44,237 bases of DNA from Calidithermus roseus (GTDB lineage: Bacteria; Deinococcota; Deinococci; Deinococcales; Thermaceae): positions 1 through 44,237 of the forward strand of contig NZ_QWLA01000022.1 of assembly GCF_003574095.1 (NCBI RefSeq). The letters run 5' to 3'. The notes beneath the pieces were generated by a model. The model did not search any database and was not told the origin of the DNA. It saw only the letters and a program-made list of their open reading frames with translations. The translations under genes were made by a program, and so were the position numbers. Below are positions 9,350 through 16,860 of this stretch, one piece after another; the first letter of the stretch is position 1, and every line of letters begins with the position of its first letter.

Positions 9350-9889
9350 ATGAGCGTGCACGTCAAGAAGGCTGAACCCGGTGGCGACGAAGGTCGTCCG
9401 GGGAAGAGTCCTCACGCTGCCTGGCTCGACGAGCGCGTACCGCCGGGAGCCCGCAACGGAGAGATCGCCGCCGAACTGGCCAGCCGCCTGCACACTTGGG
9501 CCAAGCAGGGGCAGCATGGCCGGGTGGGGTTGGGCTCGGGCTTCGTGCTGCGTCGCGATCCCGACCGGGTGCGGGGACCGGACATCTGGTTCGTGCAGCG
9601 CGAGCGGGTACCCAAGGAGGGCGTGCCCCAGGGCTTCTGGGAGATCGCTCCCGACCTCGCGGTGGAAGTGGTGGCCCCCAGTGCCACGGTCGAGGAGATC
9701 AAGGAGCGCCTGGAGGACTACTTCGCTGCCGGGACCCGGCTGGTATGGCTGATCTACCCGCGCTTCCACCAGGTCGAGGCCCACATGCCGGACGGGCTGA
9801 TGAAGACCTACCGCGACGGGGACACCCTCGAGGCCCCCCAGGTGCTCCACGGCTTCAATTGCAAGGTCGCCGAGCTGTTCTTCGGTTAA
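9350..9889 (+). CDS. Uma2-family putative restriction endonuclease
   Basis: 179 residues. The core matches the Uma2/DUF820 family of PD-(D/E)XK nuclease folds: RNGEIAAELASRL, then VRGPDIWFV and PDLAVEVVAPSATVEEI, with Asp and Glu in the usual catalytic places, and YFAAGTRLVWLIYP. Such genes are common in Cyanobacteria and Deinococcus-Thermus, usually as solitary copies of unknown role. The first 30 residues do not look like the family. A neighbouring frame around 9381-9420 reads VVRGRVLTLP, which resembles the family's E-L-v-x-G-x-v entry strand, so a frameshift near the start is possible. It is not paired with a methylase. Confidence 0.75.
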   Translation: MSVHVKKAEPGGDEGRPGKSPHAAWLDERVPPGARNGEIAAELASRLHTWAKQGQHGRVGLGSGFVLRRDPDRVRGPDIWFVQRERVPKEGVPQGFWEIAPDLAVEVVAPSATVEEIKERLEDYFAAGTRLVWLIYPRFHQVEAHMPDGLMKTYRDGDTLEAPQVLHGFNCKVAELFFG

Positions 9890-9996
9890 GCATTTGATTT
9901 GCCCCCACCTGGGGTACTTAGCGCTCCACAAAGCCTTGCCACAGCGCCTGAAGTGGGCTTTGGTGCATCTGACGCAATCGCTTCACGCAGCGCTGT

Positions 9997-10002
9997 TACA
10001 AT
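9997..10002 (+). promoter_or_regulatory. Possible -10 box of esterase gene
   Basis: TACAAT, one mismatch from TATAAT, 47 nt before the GTG start at 10050 and ahead of a strong Shine-Dalgarno. No clear -35 box. Confidence 0.3.
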
Positions 10003-10049
10003 GCCGCAGTATGGGCCGGAAACCCCTGCCCAGCCGCAGGAGGAGAAGC

Positions 10050-10877
10050 GTGCACGTTGAGAAGATCGTCGGCTGGGAAAGCTACCCCAAGGGCAGAGGG
10101 CACACCGTCAGCGGGGACGTGCGGGTGTTTCGGAAGCTGCACAGCCCCCAACTGGGCAACTACCGGGATATCCTGGTCTATCTGCCTCCGTCCTATGCGG
10201 CCTCGCAAAAGCGCTACCCGGTGTTGTACATGCACGATGGGCAAAATATCTTCGACGAGGCCACGAGCTACGTGGGCGAGTGGCACGTCGACGAGATCAT
10301 GGAGGATCTGGCGAAAGAGGGCCTCGAGGCCCTCGTCGTGGGCATTCCCAATGCCGGGGTCAGGCGTTTGGACGAATACAGCCCCTTCGAGGACTCCGAG
10401 TACGGCGGCGGTGAGGGCGAAGCCTACCTGCGCTTCCTGCTCGAGGCCGTCAAGCCCCTCATCGACCGCGACTTCCGCACCCTGCCCCGACGCGAGCACA
10501 CCTTCGTGATGGGCTCGTCCATGGGCGGCCTCATCAGCCTCTATGCCTTTTTCCGCCATCCCGAGGTCTTCGGCGGAGCCGGGGTGATGAGTCCGTCGCT
10601 GTGGTTTGGTGATCGGAGGGTGTTCGATTATGTCGAAGCGACCCCCTTCGTGCCGGGCCGGCTCTACATGGACGTAGGCTACAAGGAGTCTACCCTCTCC
10701 CATGTCAGCTCCAGGCGCTACCTGGCCGACGTGCGCCGCATGCACCGCATCCTGCTGCGCAAGGGCTACAAGGAGGGCGACTACCTCTACCTCGAGGACA
10801 AGCGGGGCGTGCACAACGAGGCCGACTGGGCCCGCCGCCTGCCTGGGGCGTTGCGCTTCCTGCTGGGGGCGGGTTGA
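10050..10877 (+). CDS. Alpha/beta-hydrolase, esterase D/Fes-like
   Basis: 275 residues from GTG 10050. I chose this start because AGGAGGAG lies 4 nt upstream; the open frame reaches back to 9894 but that part has no family features. The nucleophile elbow is GSSMGG, with FVMGSSMGGLISLYAFF as the strand-turn-helix. An HDGQNIFDE segment forms the oxyanion region, and the His is probably in GVHNEADW, a placement typical of the putative esterase family (PF00756). No signal peptide, so cytoplasmic. The substrate cannot be told from sequence; the family includes enterochelin esterases and S-formylglutathione hydrolases. Confidence 0.85.
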   Translation: MHVEKIVGWESYPKGRGHTVSGDVRVFRKLHSPQLGNYRDILVYLPPSYAASQKRYPVLYMHDGQNIFDEATSYVGEWHVDEIMEDLAKEGLEALVVGIPNAGVRRLDEYSPFEDSEYGGGEGEAYLRFLLEAVKPLIDRDFRTLPRREHTFVMGSSMGGLISLYAFFRHPEVFGGAGVMSPSLWFGDRRVFDYVEATPFVPGRLYMDVGYKESTLSHVSSRRYLADVRRMHRILLRKGYKEGDYLYLEDKRGVHNEADWARRLPGALRFLLGAG

Positions 10878-11011
10878 ATGCTGATGGCTGGACGCCGGGT
10901 GCGGGTCGTACGTCCTACGCCGCACGCAAAACGCAAGATGCTTTGGCCCTTGGCCTTAGACCCTCGACAAGCCACGGGCCACGTGCCTATCGCTGAGGGC
11001 TGTCACCCTTA
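10878..11011. repeat. Mosaic intergenic repeat (GCGGGTCGTACGTCCTACG copy)
   Basis: The 134-bp gap between convergent genes contains GCGGGTCGTACGTCCTACG (10901-10919), identical over 19 nt to 41121-41139. It is followed by the words ACGCAAAACGCAAGATGC and TAGACCCTCGAC (10957-10968). No gene is seen. Confidence 0.65.
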
Positions 11012-12349
11012 CTACTCCGCTTCCTCCTCCCCGTCCGCCAATAGTGGCAGGTACACCGCGAAGCGGGTTTTGCCCGGCTGAGAGGAAACCAGGATGCGGC
11101 CCCCGTGAGCCTCGGCGATCTGTTTGGCGATGGCCAGGCCCAGCCCCGTGCCGCCCTGGGGGCCTCGAGCGAAGCGCTGGAACAGGCGGGGCAGCACCTC
11201 GGGCGGGATGCCCGGCCCATCGTCGGTGACCGAGAAAGCGGCCCACTTTTGAGCTTGCAGTGCTCCCGCTACCGCCGTGTTAGCGGGGGGAGCCTCGTCC
11301 ACCCAGGTGCGCACCCGCACCCCCTGGGGCCGCCCGGCGGCCCGGACCGCGTTGGCGATGAGGTTGCGGGCGAGTTGCAGCAGGCGGTCGGGGTCGCCCA
11401 GCACCTCGGGGGGATTGGGCGGCAGGAACAGCGTCACGCCTGGGTACTCGCCCACCGCCTGGCTCAGCAACTCGCCCAGCGGGACGATGTGGGGGTTGAC
11501 CGTGCGCTCGGCCTCGCCCCTGGCCAGCGAGAGCAGGTCGCCGACCAGCCTCGAGAGGTGCTCGGCGGTTCGGCGGGCCCGCAACAGGGCCTCGGAGTCG
11601 CCGGGGTTGCGCGAGAGCCGGTCCAGGTTGCCGTTGAGGGCGGTGAGGGGGGTTCGCAGCTCGTGGGAAACCTCGGCCAGGAAAGCCCGCTCACGGCTCT
11701 GGGCCTCGCGCAGGGCTTCCAGCAAGGAGTTGACTCGTTCGATGATCTGGCCCAACTCGTCGGAAGGCCCGTTGTAGGGCAGGGGGGTCAGGTTGTTGGG
11801 GCCTCGAGTGCGCACCGCCCAGGCGGCCCGTTGCAAAGGGGCCAGCGCCACCCCGCCCGACACCGCCATCAGCAGTGCGCCTATGGGCAGCAGCAGGAAC
11901 AGCGTTTGCAGTAGCGAGCGGGCCACGCCCCGCGAGATGTTCTCGATGAAGGTGGTGTCCTGGCTGACCGCGAAGACGCCCACCTGCTGGGTGCGGATGT
12001 AGGCGGCGCGGAAGGTGGGAGCCCGGTAGATGCGAGGAGCCATCCCGGCCTGCAACACCACCTCTTTGGGCAACTGCTGGGACTTGTCGGTGATCTCGTA
12101 GGGCTCCCCTGCCTCCGCGCCCTCCAGCTTGTAGATGGTGATCAGGGCGCCGCCCGACTCCGCCGAGACCCCGCCGGGGTTGGGGCTGTCGTAGAGTTCT
12201 CCCAGGCGCTGGGCGTCGTGTAGCAGGGTTTGCTCGACTTGCCGGTACAACCCCTGACGCACCGCGTATGTCGTCACCCCCACCGCCAGCAGCAGCAGCA
12301 CGCCCCAGATGACGGTGTAGGCCAGGATCAGGCGAAGGCGGAAGGTCAT
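11012..12349 (-). CDS. Sensor histidine kinase
   Basis: 445 residues, membrane-bound. One transmembrane helix near residues 8-28 and another near 145-168 enclose an extracellular sensor domain of about 115 residues. A HAMP-like linker leads to the dimerisation helix with the phosphorylated His229 (SHELRTP). The ATPase domain shows the N box (RNLIANAVRAAG), G1 (DDGPGIP) and G2 (GGTGLGLAIAKQI). It phosphorylates the response regulator coded just upstream (12456-13130), 106 nt away. The gap between them is filled with intergenic repeat words. The signal is unknown. Confidence 0.9.
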   Translation of the reverse strand: MTFRLRLILAYTVIWGVLLLLAVGVTTYAVRQGLYRQVEQTLLHDAQRLGELYDSPNPGGVSAESGGALITIYKLEGAEAGEPYEITDKSQQLPKEVVLQAGMAPRIYRAPTFRAAYIRTQQVGVFAVSQDTTFIENISRGVARSLLQTLFLLLPIGALLMAVSGGVALAPLQRAAWAVRTRGPNNLTPLPYNGPSDELGQIIERVNSLLEALREAQSRERAFLAEVSHELRTPLTALNGNLDRLSRNPGDSEALLRARRTAEHLSRLVGDLLSLARGEAERTVNPHIVPLGELLSQAVGEYPGVTLFLPPNPPEVLGDPDRLLQLARNLIANAVRAAGRPQGVRVRTWVDEAPPANTAVAGALQAQKWAAFSVTDDGPGIPPEVLPRLFQRFARGPQGGTGLGLAIAKQIAEAHGGRILVSSQPGKTRFAVYLPLLADGEEEAE

Positions 12350-12455
12350 GAGGGGTCAACGCCGATGGCCAAAGTGCGCCGAACGCCCAAAACCGCGATC
12401 CCACGGCGTCTTGCGTCTTGCGTTTGGCCTTTTGTGCTCGGCATTTGGCGCTTGC
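12350..12455. repeat. Mosaic intergenic repeat between RR and kinase
   Basis: Short words recur in tandem and scrambled order: GGCGTCTTGCGTCTTGCGTT, then TTGGCCTTTTG and GCATTTGGCGC. TGGCCTTTTG (12425-12434) also occurs at 8328-8337 within the 3' end of lutA. It separates two genes of one regulatory operon without an evident terminator. Confidence 0.55.
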
Positions 12456-13130
12456 TTACTCCTTGTCGCGTTGCCGCAGCGCGTATCCTACGCCGCGGAC
12501 CGTGCGCAGATAGCCGTAGGCCCCGGCTTCGCGCAGCTTGGAGCGCAGGTTGGCTACGTGCACGTCGACCACGTTGGAGTCGCGCTCTAAGGGCCGGCCC
12601 CACAGGTGCTCCTCGATCTCCACCCGGCTGAAGACCTTACCAGGACGCGTGCACAGCAGGGAGAGCAGCTCGAACTCCTTGGGCGAGAGCCTCATCTCGT
12701 GGCCGTCGAAGTTGACCTGGCGTTTGGCCAGGTGCACCTCGAGCCCCCCCACCCGGATCTGCTCCCCGCCCTCGCGGTGACGAAGCTGCACCTGGATGCG
12801 CGCGAGCAGCTCGGCGGGGTGGAAAGGCTTGACGATGTAGTCGTCGGCTCCGCCCGACAGCAAGCTCACTTTGCGCTCCACCGAGTCGGCGGCGGTCAGC
12901 ACGATGATGGGTACTTCGGTGCTCGAGCGGATGCGCCGGGCTACTTCAGCCCCGTCCAAATCCGGCAACCCCAGGTCCAGGATCACCAGGTCCGGGGGGG
13001 CCTCGCGCAGCCGCACCAGTCCAGCCATGCCTCCGTTGGCCCAGTCCACGTTGAAACCCGCCTCGCCCAGCTCGAGCTGCAGGAGACGGGCGATTTCAGG
13101 GTCGTCCTCGATGAGCAAAATCTGTTTCAT
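12456..13130 (-). CDS. OmpR/PhoB-type response regulator
   Basis: 224 residues. Receiver domain with acidic pocket EDD (8-10), phosphoacceptor Asp52 (LDLGLPD) and Lys101 (IVKPF), then a winged-helix DNA-binding domain ending in VRGVGYALR. It should bind direct repeats in promoters once phosphorylated by the kinase at 11012-12349. Its ATG overlaps the stop of the small exported-protein gene (ATGA), so the three genes are translationally coupled. Confidence 0.93.
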   Translation of the reverse strand: MKQILLIEDDPEIARLLQLELGEAGFNVDWANGGMAGLVRLREAPPDLVILDLGLPDLDGAEVARRIRSSTEVPIIVLTAADSVERKVSLLSGGADDYIVKPFHPAELLARIQVQLRHREGGEQIRVGGLEVHLAKRQVNFDGHEMRLSPKEFELLSLLCTRPGKVFSRVEIEEHLWGRPLERDSNVVDVHVANLRSKLREAGAYGYLRTVRGVGYALRQRDKE

Positions 13131-13486
13131 CGCACCTCCGGCAATACCCTGCCACCGGACAGCTCCAGGCGATAGGTGCGGGTCAGCAACTCGTTGAGGC
13201 TTAATTTATTCTCTCTGACCTGCAGCCACACATCGCCCCTGGAAGCACTGAGCCCATTGTACACGTGAATCCTGCCGGGTGTCCGAATAATCACCCGCAA
13301 CTCCTTGGATACCGTGATCGGTGTGGGTTTGGAGGGGGCTACCAGGCGACGCTGGCGCACCTGATACACCGCATAGACCCTGCGGTAGTCGGGGGAGGTC
13401 AGCCGCAACTCGCTGCCGTGGGGAATCCAGGGCAGTTGGGGCAGGGGAGCCAGCGCCAGGGTCAGGCCGAGGATCCAGCCAAGCAC
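13127..13486 (-). CDS. Small exported protein coupled to a two-component system
   Basis: 119 residues, start GTG 13486. The first 14-16 residues form a short hydrophobic signal-like segment (LGWILGLTLALAPL); the remainder is beta-rich and basic, suggesting a small exported or membrane-attached protein. I recognise no family. Its stop overlaps the response regulator start by 4 bp, so it is the first gene of the operon and a likely signal partner of the sensor kinase. A perfect hairpin CCCCA-TAGTC-TGGGG (13490-13504) lies just before its start. Confidence 0.65.
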   Translation of the reverse strand: MLGWILGLTLALAPLPQLPWIPHGSELRLTSPDYRRVYAVYQVRQRRLVAPSKPTPITVSKELRVIIRTPGRIHVYNGLSASRGDVWLQVRENKLSLNELLTRTYRLELSGGRVLPEVR

Positions 13487-13571
13487 GCCCCATAGTCTGG
13501 GGAGTGGGGATTCGGGCTGAATGGGAGGGGGGTGAAGGCGCCCTTAACTTGCCCAAAAGCTCGAGCCAGAC

Positions 13572-14015
13572 TCAACCCGCCTCCACCGTGGCCACGTCCT
13601 GGCCCTGCTTGAGGGTCAGGATCAACTGCTCGATGAAGGGGCCGATCCTGTCCCGCACCTCGCGGAAGGCTCTGGGCTCGTCCACCGCTGCGGCAGGATC
13701 GGGGAAGGAGTGGTGCAGGCGGGTGGTTTTGGCCGGGTAGACCGGGCAGTTCTCGGCTGCCGAGTCGCAGACGGTGAGCACGTAGTCGAAGTTCCAGGGG
13801 TCGGGCACCTCGAAGAGGGTCTTGGAGTGGTGGGTGGAGATGTCGATGCCCCGCTCGGCCATGGCCGCGATGGCGTGAGGGTTGACCTGGGTGGCTTTGG
13901 TGCCCGCGCTGTGGACCTCGAGGTCCAGGCCGTGCTTCTGGGCGTAGTAGCGGGCCCAGCCCTCGGCCATCTGGCTGCGGGCGGAGTTGGCAGTGCAGAG
14001 AATGAGCAGCCTCAT
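13572..14015 (-). CDS. arsC: Arsenate reductase, thioredoxin-coupled type
   Basis: 147 residues of the low-molecular-weight tyrosine phosphatase fold. The P-loop CTANSAR has Cys7 and Arg13 (CX5R). The redox pair Cys83 and Cys90 lies in VCDSAAENCP, and Asp106 in HHSFPDP is the general acid. All residues of the Staphylococcus/Bacillus ArsC mechanism are there: As(V) is reduced to As(III) with thioredoxin as electron donor. Last gene of the arsenic cluster. It may also have its own promoter: TAAATT lies 8 nt before the start. Confidence 0.95.
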   Translation of the reverse strand: MRLLILCTANSARSQMAEGWARYYAQKHGLDLEVHSAGTKATQVNPHAIAAMAERGIDISTHHSKTLFEVPDPWNFDYVLTVCDSAAENCPVYPAKTTRLHHSFPDPAAAVDEPRAFREVRDRIGPFIEQLILTLKQGQDVATVEAG

Positions 14016-14041
14016 CCTGCCCCAATTTACCCCCCTTTGAG

Positions 14042-14467
14042 TCAGCTCAGGGTCAGGTGCAGGGCGGCAGCGGTGGCCGGGCAGGCCCCCCTGAACTCCT
14101 CCGAGGCATGCAGGGCGGTGGGCAGCTGCGAGCGTTCCACCCGGACAAAGCCGAAGCGGGGGAAGTAGTCCTCGGCAGTGGTCGTCAGCAGCGAGAGGCT
14201 CTTTAGCCCGCGCCGGCGGGCCTGCTCGAGCGCAGCCCGCACCAGCCCTCCCGCGATGCCCCGCGAGCGGTAATCCGGATGCACTGCCACCGAGCGCAGC
14301 AGCCCAGCCTGATCCCAGACCTCGAGCCCCGCGCAGCCCACCAGCTTCTCGTCGTCGAACTCCAGCAGGAAGCTCTCGAGATGCTGGGCCACCCCCTCCA
14401 AGGGCAGCCCGACCTGCCGGAGTAGCTCGAGTACCTGCGGCAAACCCTCAGTCCTGGCCTGTCTCAC
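14042..14467 (-). CDS. arsN2: GNAT N-acetyltransferase of the ArsN2 type
   Basis: 141 residues from GTG 14467, supported by GGGAGG upstream and a GTGA overlap with the MFS gene stop. The acetyl-CoA motif is VAVHPDYRSRGIAGGLV. The end reads FGFVRVERSQLP ... FRGACPATAAALHL, with a conserved CPATA-like tail that marks the ArsN2 branch found in arsenic operons. Related ArsN1 enzymes acetylate the amino group of organoarsenical antibiotics such as arsinothricin; the substrate of ArsN2 is less certain. Confidence 0.85.
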   Translation of the reverse strand: MRQARTEGLPQVLELLRQVGLPLEGVAQHLESFLLEFDDEKLVGCAGLEVWDQAGLLRSVAVHPDYRSRGIAGGLVRAALEQARRRGLKSLSLLTTTAEDYFPRFGFVRVERSQLPTALHASEEFRGACPATAAALHLTLS

Positions 14468-15702
14468 GATCGAACCTCCCTGAGCTGTTGCCCCGTCAGT
14501 CGAACCTGCCGTACGCACAAGGCCGCCAGCAGCGAAGCGGCGACCAGAATCCCCAGCACCGCGTCGTAGCCGCCCGCGACCCCGTGCAGCAGCCCCGCGC
14601 CGATGGGCCCGAGGCTCTGGGTGAGCGAGACCACTAGGCTGATGCCCCCGTTGATGCGCCCGTAGCTCTCAGGGCCGTAGAGTTCGGCGACGAGCCCGGC
14701 CCTGGCCAGAGTGCCCGCGCCGTTGCTCATGCCGTAAAGCAGCACGAAGGCCCACACCCCCAGCCCGCCGGGGACCAGCAGCAGGGCCAGCGAGCCCAGA
14801 GCCTGGCAGAGCATCACGCCCAGCGTGGCGCTGTAGAGCGACCAACGCTGGCTGCCGGGCAGGAAGAAGGCCCGCCCCAGCAATTGCACCAGCCCGATTG
14901 AGCCTACCGCCGCCGCCGTGAAGGCCGGGCTATAGCCGCGCTCGAGCAGCAGCGGCACCCCGTGTGCCCCGATGGCGGCGGTGGTCAGCCGCAAGAGGGT
15001 GAAGGCGGCGGCCAGCCACCAGAAAGTCGCACCCGCGAAGGCAGCCCGAGCGCCCACGCTGGCTTCGGGAGGCTGGACGGCGGGGTCGGCCTCGCCGTCG
15101 GGCCACTGGCCCAAGTCCTGCGGGCGGCGGCGCACAACGGTGTGCAGGGGCAGGGTGAGCAGCCCGAAGATCAGGGCCAGGACCACCAGGGCGCTGCGCC
15201 AGCCCAGGCTCTCGACCAGCAGCGTTTCCAGCGGCACAAAGAGGGTGCTGGCCAGCCCGGCCACCATGGTGATGACGAAGGTGGCTCGGTGGCGCCAGCG
15301 GCGAAACCATACCGCAACCACCGTGAAGGCCACCTCGTAGAGCACCATGGCCATCGCCAGGCCCATCCCCACCCACACCCCGTAGAAGGCGCCAAGGCCG
15401 TGCACCTGCGACCAGGCCAGCAGCATCAGGCTGCCCAGCAACGAGCCCAGCAGGAGCAGGCCCCTTGCTCCCCGATGGTCCACCCAGTAGCCCACCGGGA
15501 TCGCCATCAGCCCCGAGATCAACAGCCCCAGCGAGTAGGCCCCCGAGGTCTGGGCCCGACTCCAACCCAGCTCGGCCTCCATCGGCTTGACCAGCACGCC
15601 GAAGCCGTAGTAGAGGATGCCGTAAGAAATGGTCGTGGTCAGGGCCAGGGCCCAGACGATCCTCCAGCCGTAGAAGCGCCTGGGAGCCGCGTGGGGGAGC
15701 AT
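14464..15702 (-). CDS. MFS transporter of the arsenic cluster
   Basis: 412 residues from ATG 15702; the frame is open upstream only as overlap with the preceding gene. Twelve hydrophobic segments are expected; the loop after TM2 reads GYWVDHRGAR, the MFS signature, and the N-terminus FYGWRIVW resembles the OFA/monocarboxylate branch. It sits between the DUF6428 and arsN2 genes and overlaps the latter by 4 bp, so it is probably the exporter of this cluster, which lacks ArsB and Acr3. The cargo (arsenite, an arsenical or something else) is unknown. A TATAAC lies 6 nt before the start. Confidence 0.82.
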   Translation of the reverse strand: MLPHAAPRRFYGWRIVWALALTTTISYGILYYGFGVLVKPMEAELGWSRAQTSGAYSLGLLISGLMAIPVGYWVDHRGARGLLLLGSLLGSLMLLAWSQVHGLGAFYGVWVGMGLAMAMVLYEVAFTVVAVWFRRWRHRATFVITMVAGLASTLFVPLETLLVESLGWRSALVVLALIFGLLTLPLHTVVRRRPQDLGQWPDGEADPAVQPPEASVGARAAFAGATFWWLAAAFTLLRLTTAAIGAHGVPLLLERGYSPAFTAAAVGSIGLVQLLGRAFFLPGSQRWSLYSATLGVMLCQALGSLALLLVPGGLGVWAFVLLYGMSNGAGTLARAGLVAELYGPESYGRINGGISLVVSLTQSLGPIGAGLLHGVAGGYDAVLGILVAASLLAALCVRQVRLTGQQLREVRS

Positions 15703-15721
15703 GGGAGTGTTATACCCCAAC

Positions 15722-16225
15722 TCAGCAGCAGCCTCGAGCCGCCACTGGGAATTCCTGGCCCCTCGCCCCGGCCTCCACGGCAGGCCCACAGCACCCCCCC
15801 GCCCTGGCCCGGTCGGTGGCCTTGCAGGTCACGCCGGGAGGGGTCAGGCGCACCACCAACTCCTCGCCCTCGGCTTCGATCTGCCCTACGTGGTAGTGAA
15901 CCGCTGGCATGGCGGCGTTGCCGTACTCGAAGCGCACCTCCGCCTCGCCCTGCACTGCCACCGAGGCCGCTACCCGGTTGTAGATGCTCAAAAACTTCTT
16001 CACCGGCATGAACTTGGGCTTGTCCTTGGGGCTGGGGTCCATCAGCTGCACCACCGTCTCGCGCCAGGCGTTGGCCTGCCCACCGCAGTCCATGCTCTCG
16101 TAAGTAACGTTCATGATCTCGGTGACGTGGTAGCCGGGGGCTACCCGCCGGCCCTCGGCGTACTCGAAGACCAAGCCTTTGTCGGGGTGCTGGGCGAGCT
16201 TTTGTAAAAACTCCTGGGTGTTCAT
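15722..16225 (-). CDS. DUF6428-like arsenic-cluster protein with Cys-rich tail
   Basis: 167 residues from ATG 16225, chosen for GGAGGAAGG upstream. The core (PGYHVTEIMNVTYESMDCGGQ ... VVQLMDP) fits the DUF6428 family, common in arsenic operons and of unknown activity; conserved His and Cys residues suggest a metal or metalloid site. After the core comes a tail with CKATDR, GGCCGP and a terminal GCC, i.e. two vicinal Cys pairs suited to binding As(III). It begins 17 nt after the small Cys-pair protein and ends 19 nt before the MFS gene. Confidence 0.75.
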   Translation of the reverse strand: MNTQEFLQKLAQHPDKGLVFEYAEGRRVAPGYHVTEIMNVTYESMDCGGQANAWRETVVQLMDPSPKDKPKFMPVKKFLSIYNRVAASVAVQGEAEVRFEYGNAAMPAVHYHVGQIEAEGEELVVRLTPPGVTCKATDRARAGGCCGPAVEAGARGQEFPVAARGCC

Positions 16226-16242
16226 CACGACCTTCCTCCTTC

Positions 16243-16446
16243 TCAGGCCACGCAGCACGCGGCCTCAACGCAACACGTACCTCTAGTCAGCGTGGACTGG
16301 ACTCGAGCCCTCGTAAAGGACAGCTTCCCCAGCAGCACCGCCCAGAACCCCTTTTCCGGGCGCGGTACGCCGCGCAAGCGGCAGACCTCCGCACACAGCT
16401 CCCGTTGCCGCTCCCTGGCCAACATCCACATCGTTTGCTCGTGCAT
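16243..16446 (-). CDS. Small Cys-pair protein of the arsenic cluster
   Basis: 67 residues. The start is well supported by AGGAGG 6 nt upstream. The N-terminal half is a charged helix (MWMLARERQRELCAEVC); the C-terminus ends TCCVEAACCVA, two vicinal cysteine pairs four residues apart. No family is recognised. The tail echoes the CC pairs at the end of the next protein. The position, directly behind the second ArsR operator and first in the regulated unit, suggests a metalloid-binding or carrier role, but this is inference. Confidence 0.65.
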   Translation of the reverse strand: MHEQTMWMLARERQRELCAEVCRLRGVPRPEKGFWAVLLGKLSFTRARVQSTLTRGTCCVEAACCVA

Positions 16447-16467
16447 ACGCTTCCTCCTCAGATTGAA

Positions 16468-16487
16468 ACATCGAAATCTGTCGATGT
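16468..16487. promoter_or_regulatory. Second ArsR operator (O2)
   Basis: Perfect inverted repeat ACATCGA-N6-TCGATGT between arsR and the small Cys-pair gene. It has the same arm sequence and 6-nt spacer as the operator in front of arsR (one purine/pyrimidine change per arm). It sits 22 nt before the start of the downstream gene, where a repressor would block an internal promoter. Confidence 0.7.
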
Positions 16488-16495
16488 GTTTGAGT

Positions 16496-16521
16496 AAAAA
16501 AACTCACCCCCCGATGCGGGG
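16496..16521 (-). terminator. Possible terminator at the end of arsR
   Basis: Minus-strand CCCCG-CAT-CGGGG overlaps the last codons of arsR and is followed 6 nt later by seven T residues. It could uncouple arsR from the genes behind O2. The short stem and gap before the T-run make it weak. Confidence 0.35.
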
Positions 16522-16854
16522 CAAGAAAGCCCGCAACAAGGCAAAGCCTTTGGGGTCGATGCGGTAGTACATCCACCTGCCACGCTTTTCTCCGATCACC
16601 AGCTTGGCCGAGATCAGACACTTCATGTGGTGGCTGACGGTGGGCTGGGAGAGCCCGGTGACGGCCTCGAGGTCGCAGGCGCAGATCCCGCCCTCGGGGC
16701 CGCAGCAAGGCCCGGTATCGTGGCTGGCCAGATAGGCCAGAATCTTGAGCCGAGCCGGGTCGCTGAGGGCCTTGAAGACCCAGGCCGCCGCCTCGAGGTT
16801 AGCTTCCGAGGTGGGGGCGGGCTCGAGTTCGATCACCGGGGGCACCGTGCTCAC
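16504..16854 (-). CDS. arsR: ArsR-family metalloid-responsive repressor
   Basis: 116 residues from GTG 16854; another GTG lies two codons upstream (16860) but abuts the -10 box, so a leaderless start at 16854 is preferred. Winged-helix core: ALSDPARLKILAYL, then LSQPTVSHHMKCL as recognition helix and GRWMYYRI wing. Cysteines cluster before the recognition helix (TGPCCGPEGGICACDL), suitable for thiolate binding of As(III)/Sb(III). It probably represses itself and the ars genes through the two operators at 16873-16892 and 16468-16487. Confidence 0.92.
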   Translation of the reverse strand: MSTVPPVIELEPAPTSEANLEAAAWVFKALSDPARLKILAYLASHDTGPCCGPEGGICACDLEAVTGLSQPTVSHHMKCLISAKLVIGEKRGRWMYYRIDPKGFALLRAFLPRIGG

Positions 16855-16860
16855 AGCCAC

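Noticed and set aside
15709-15714. TATAAC as a separate strong promoter of the MFS gene
   Set aside because: It lacks the final T and has no -35 box, and the gene is closely packed behind the DUF6428 gene; kept only as a weak member of the leaderless set.
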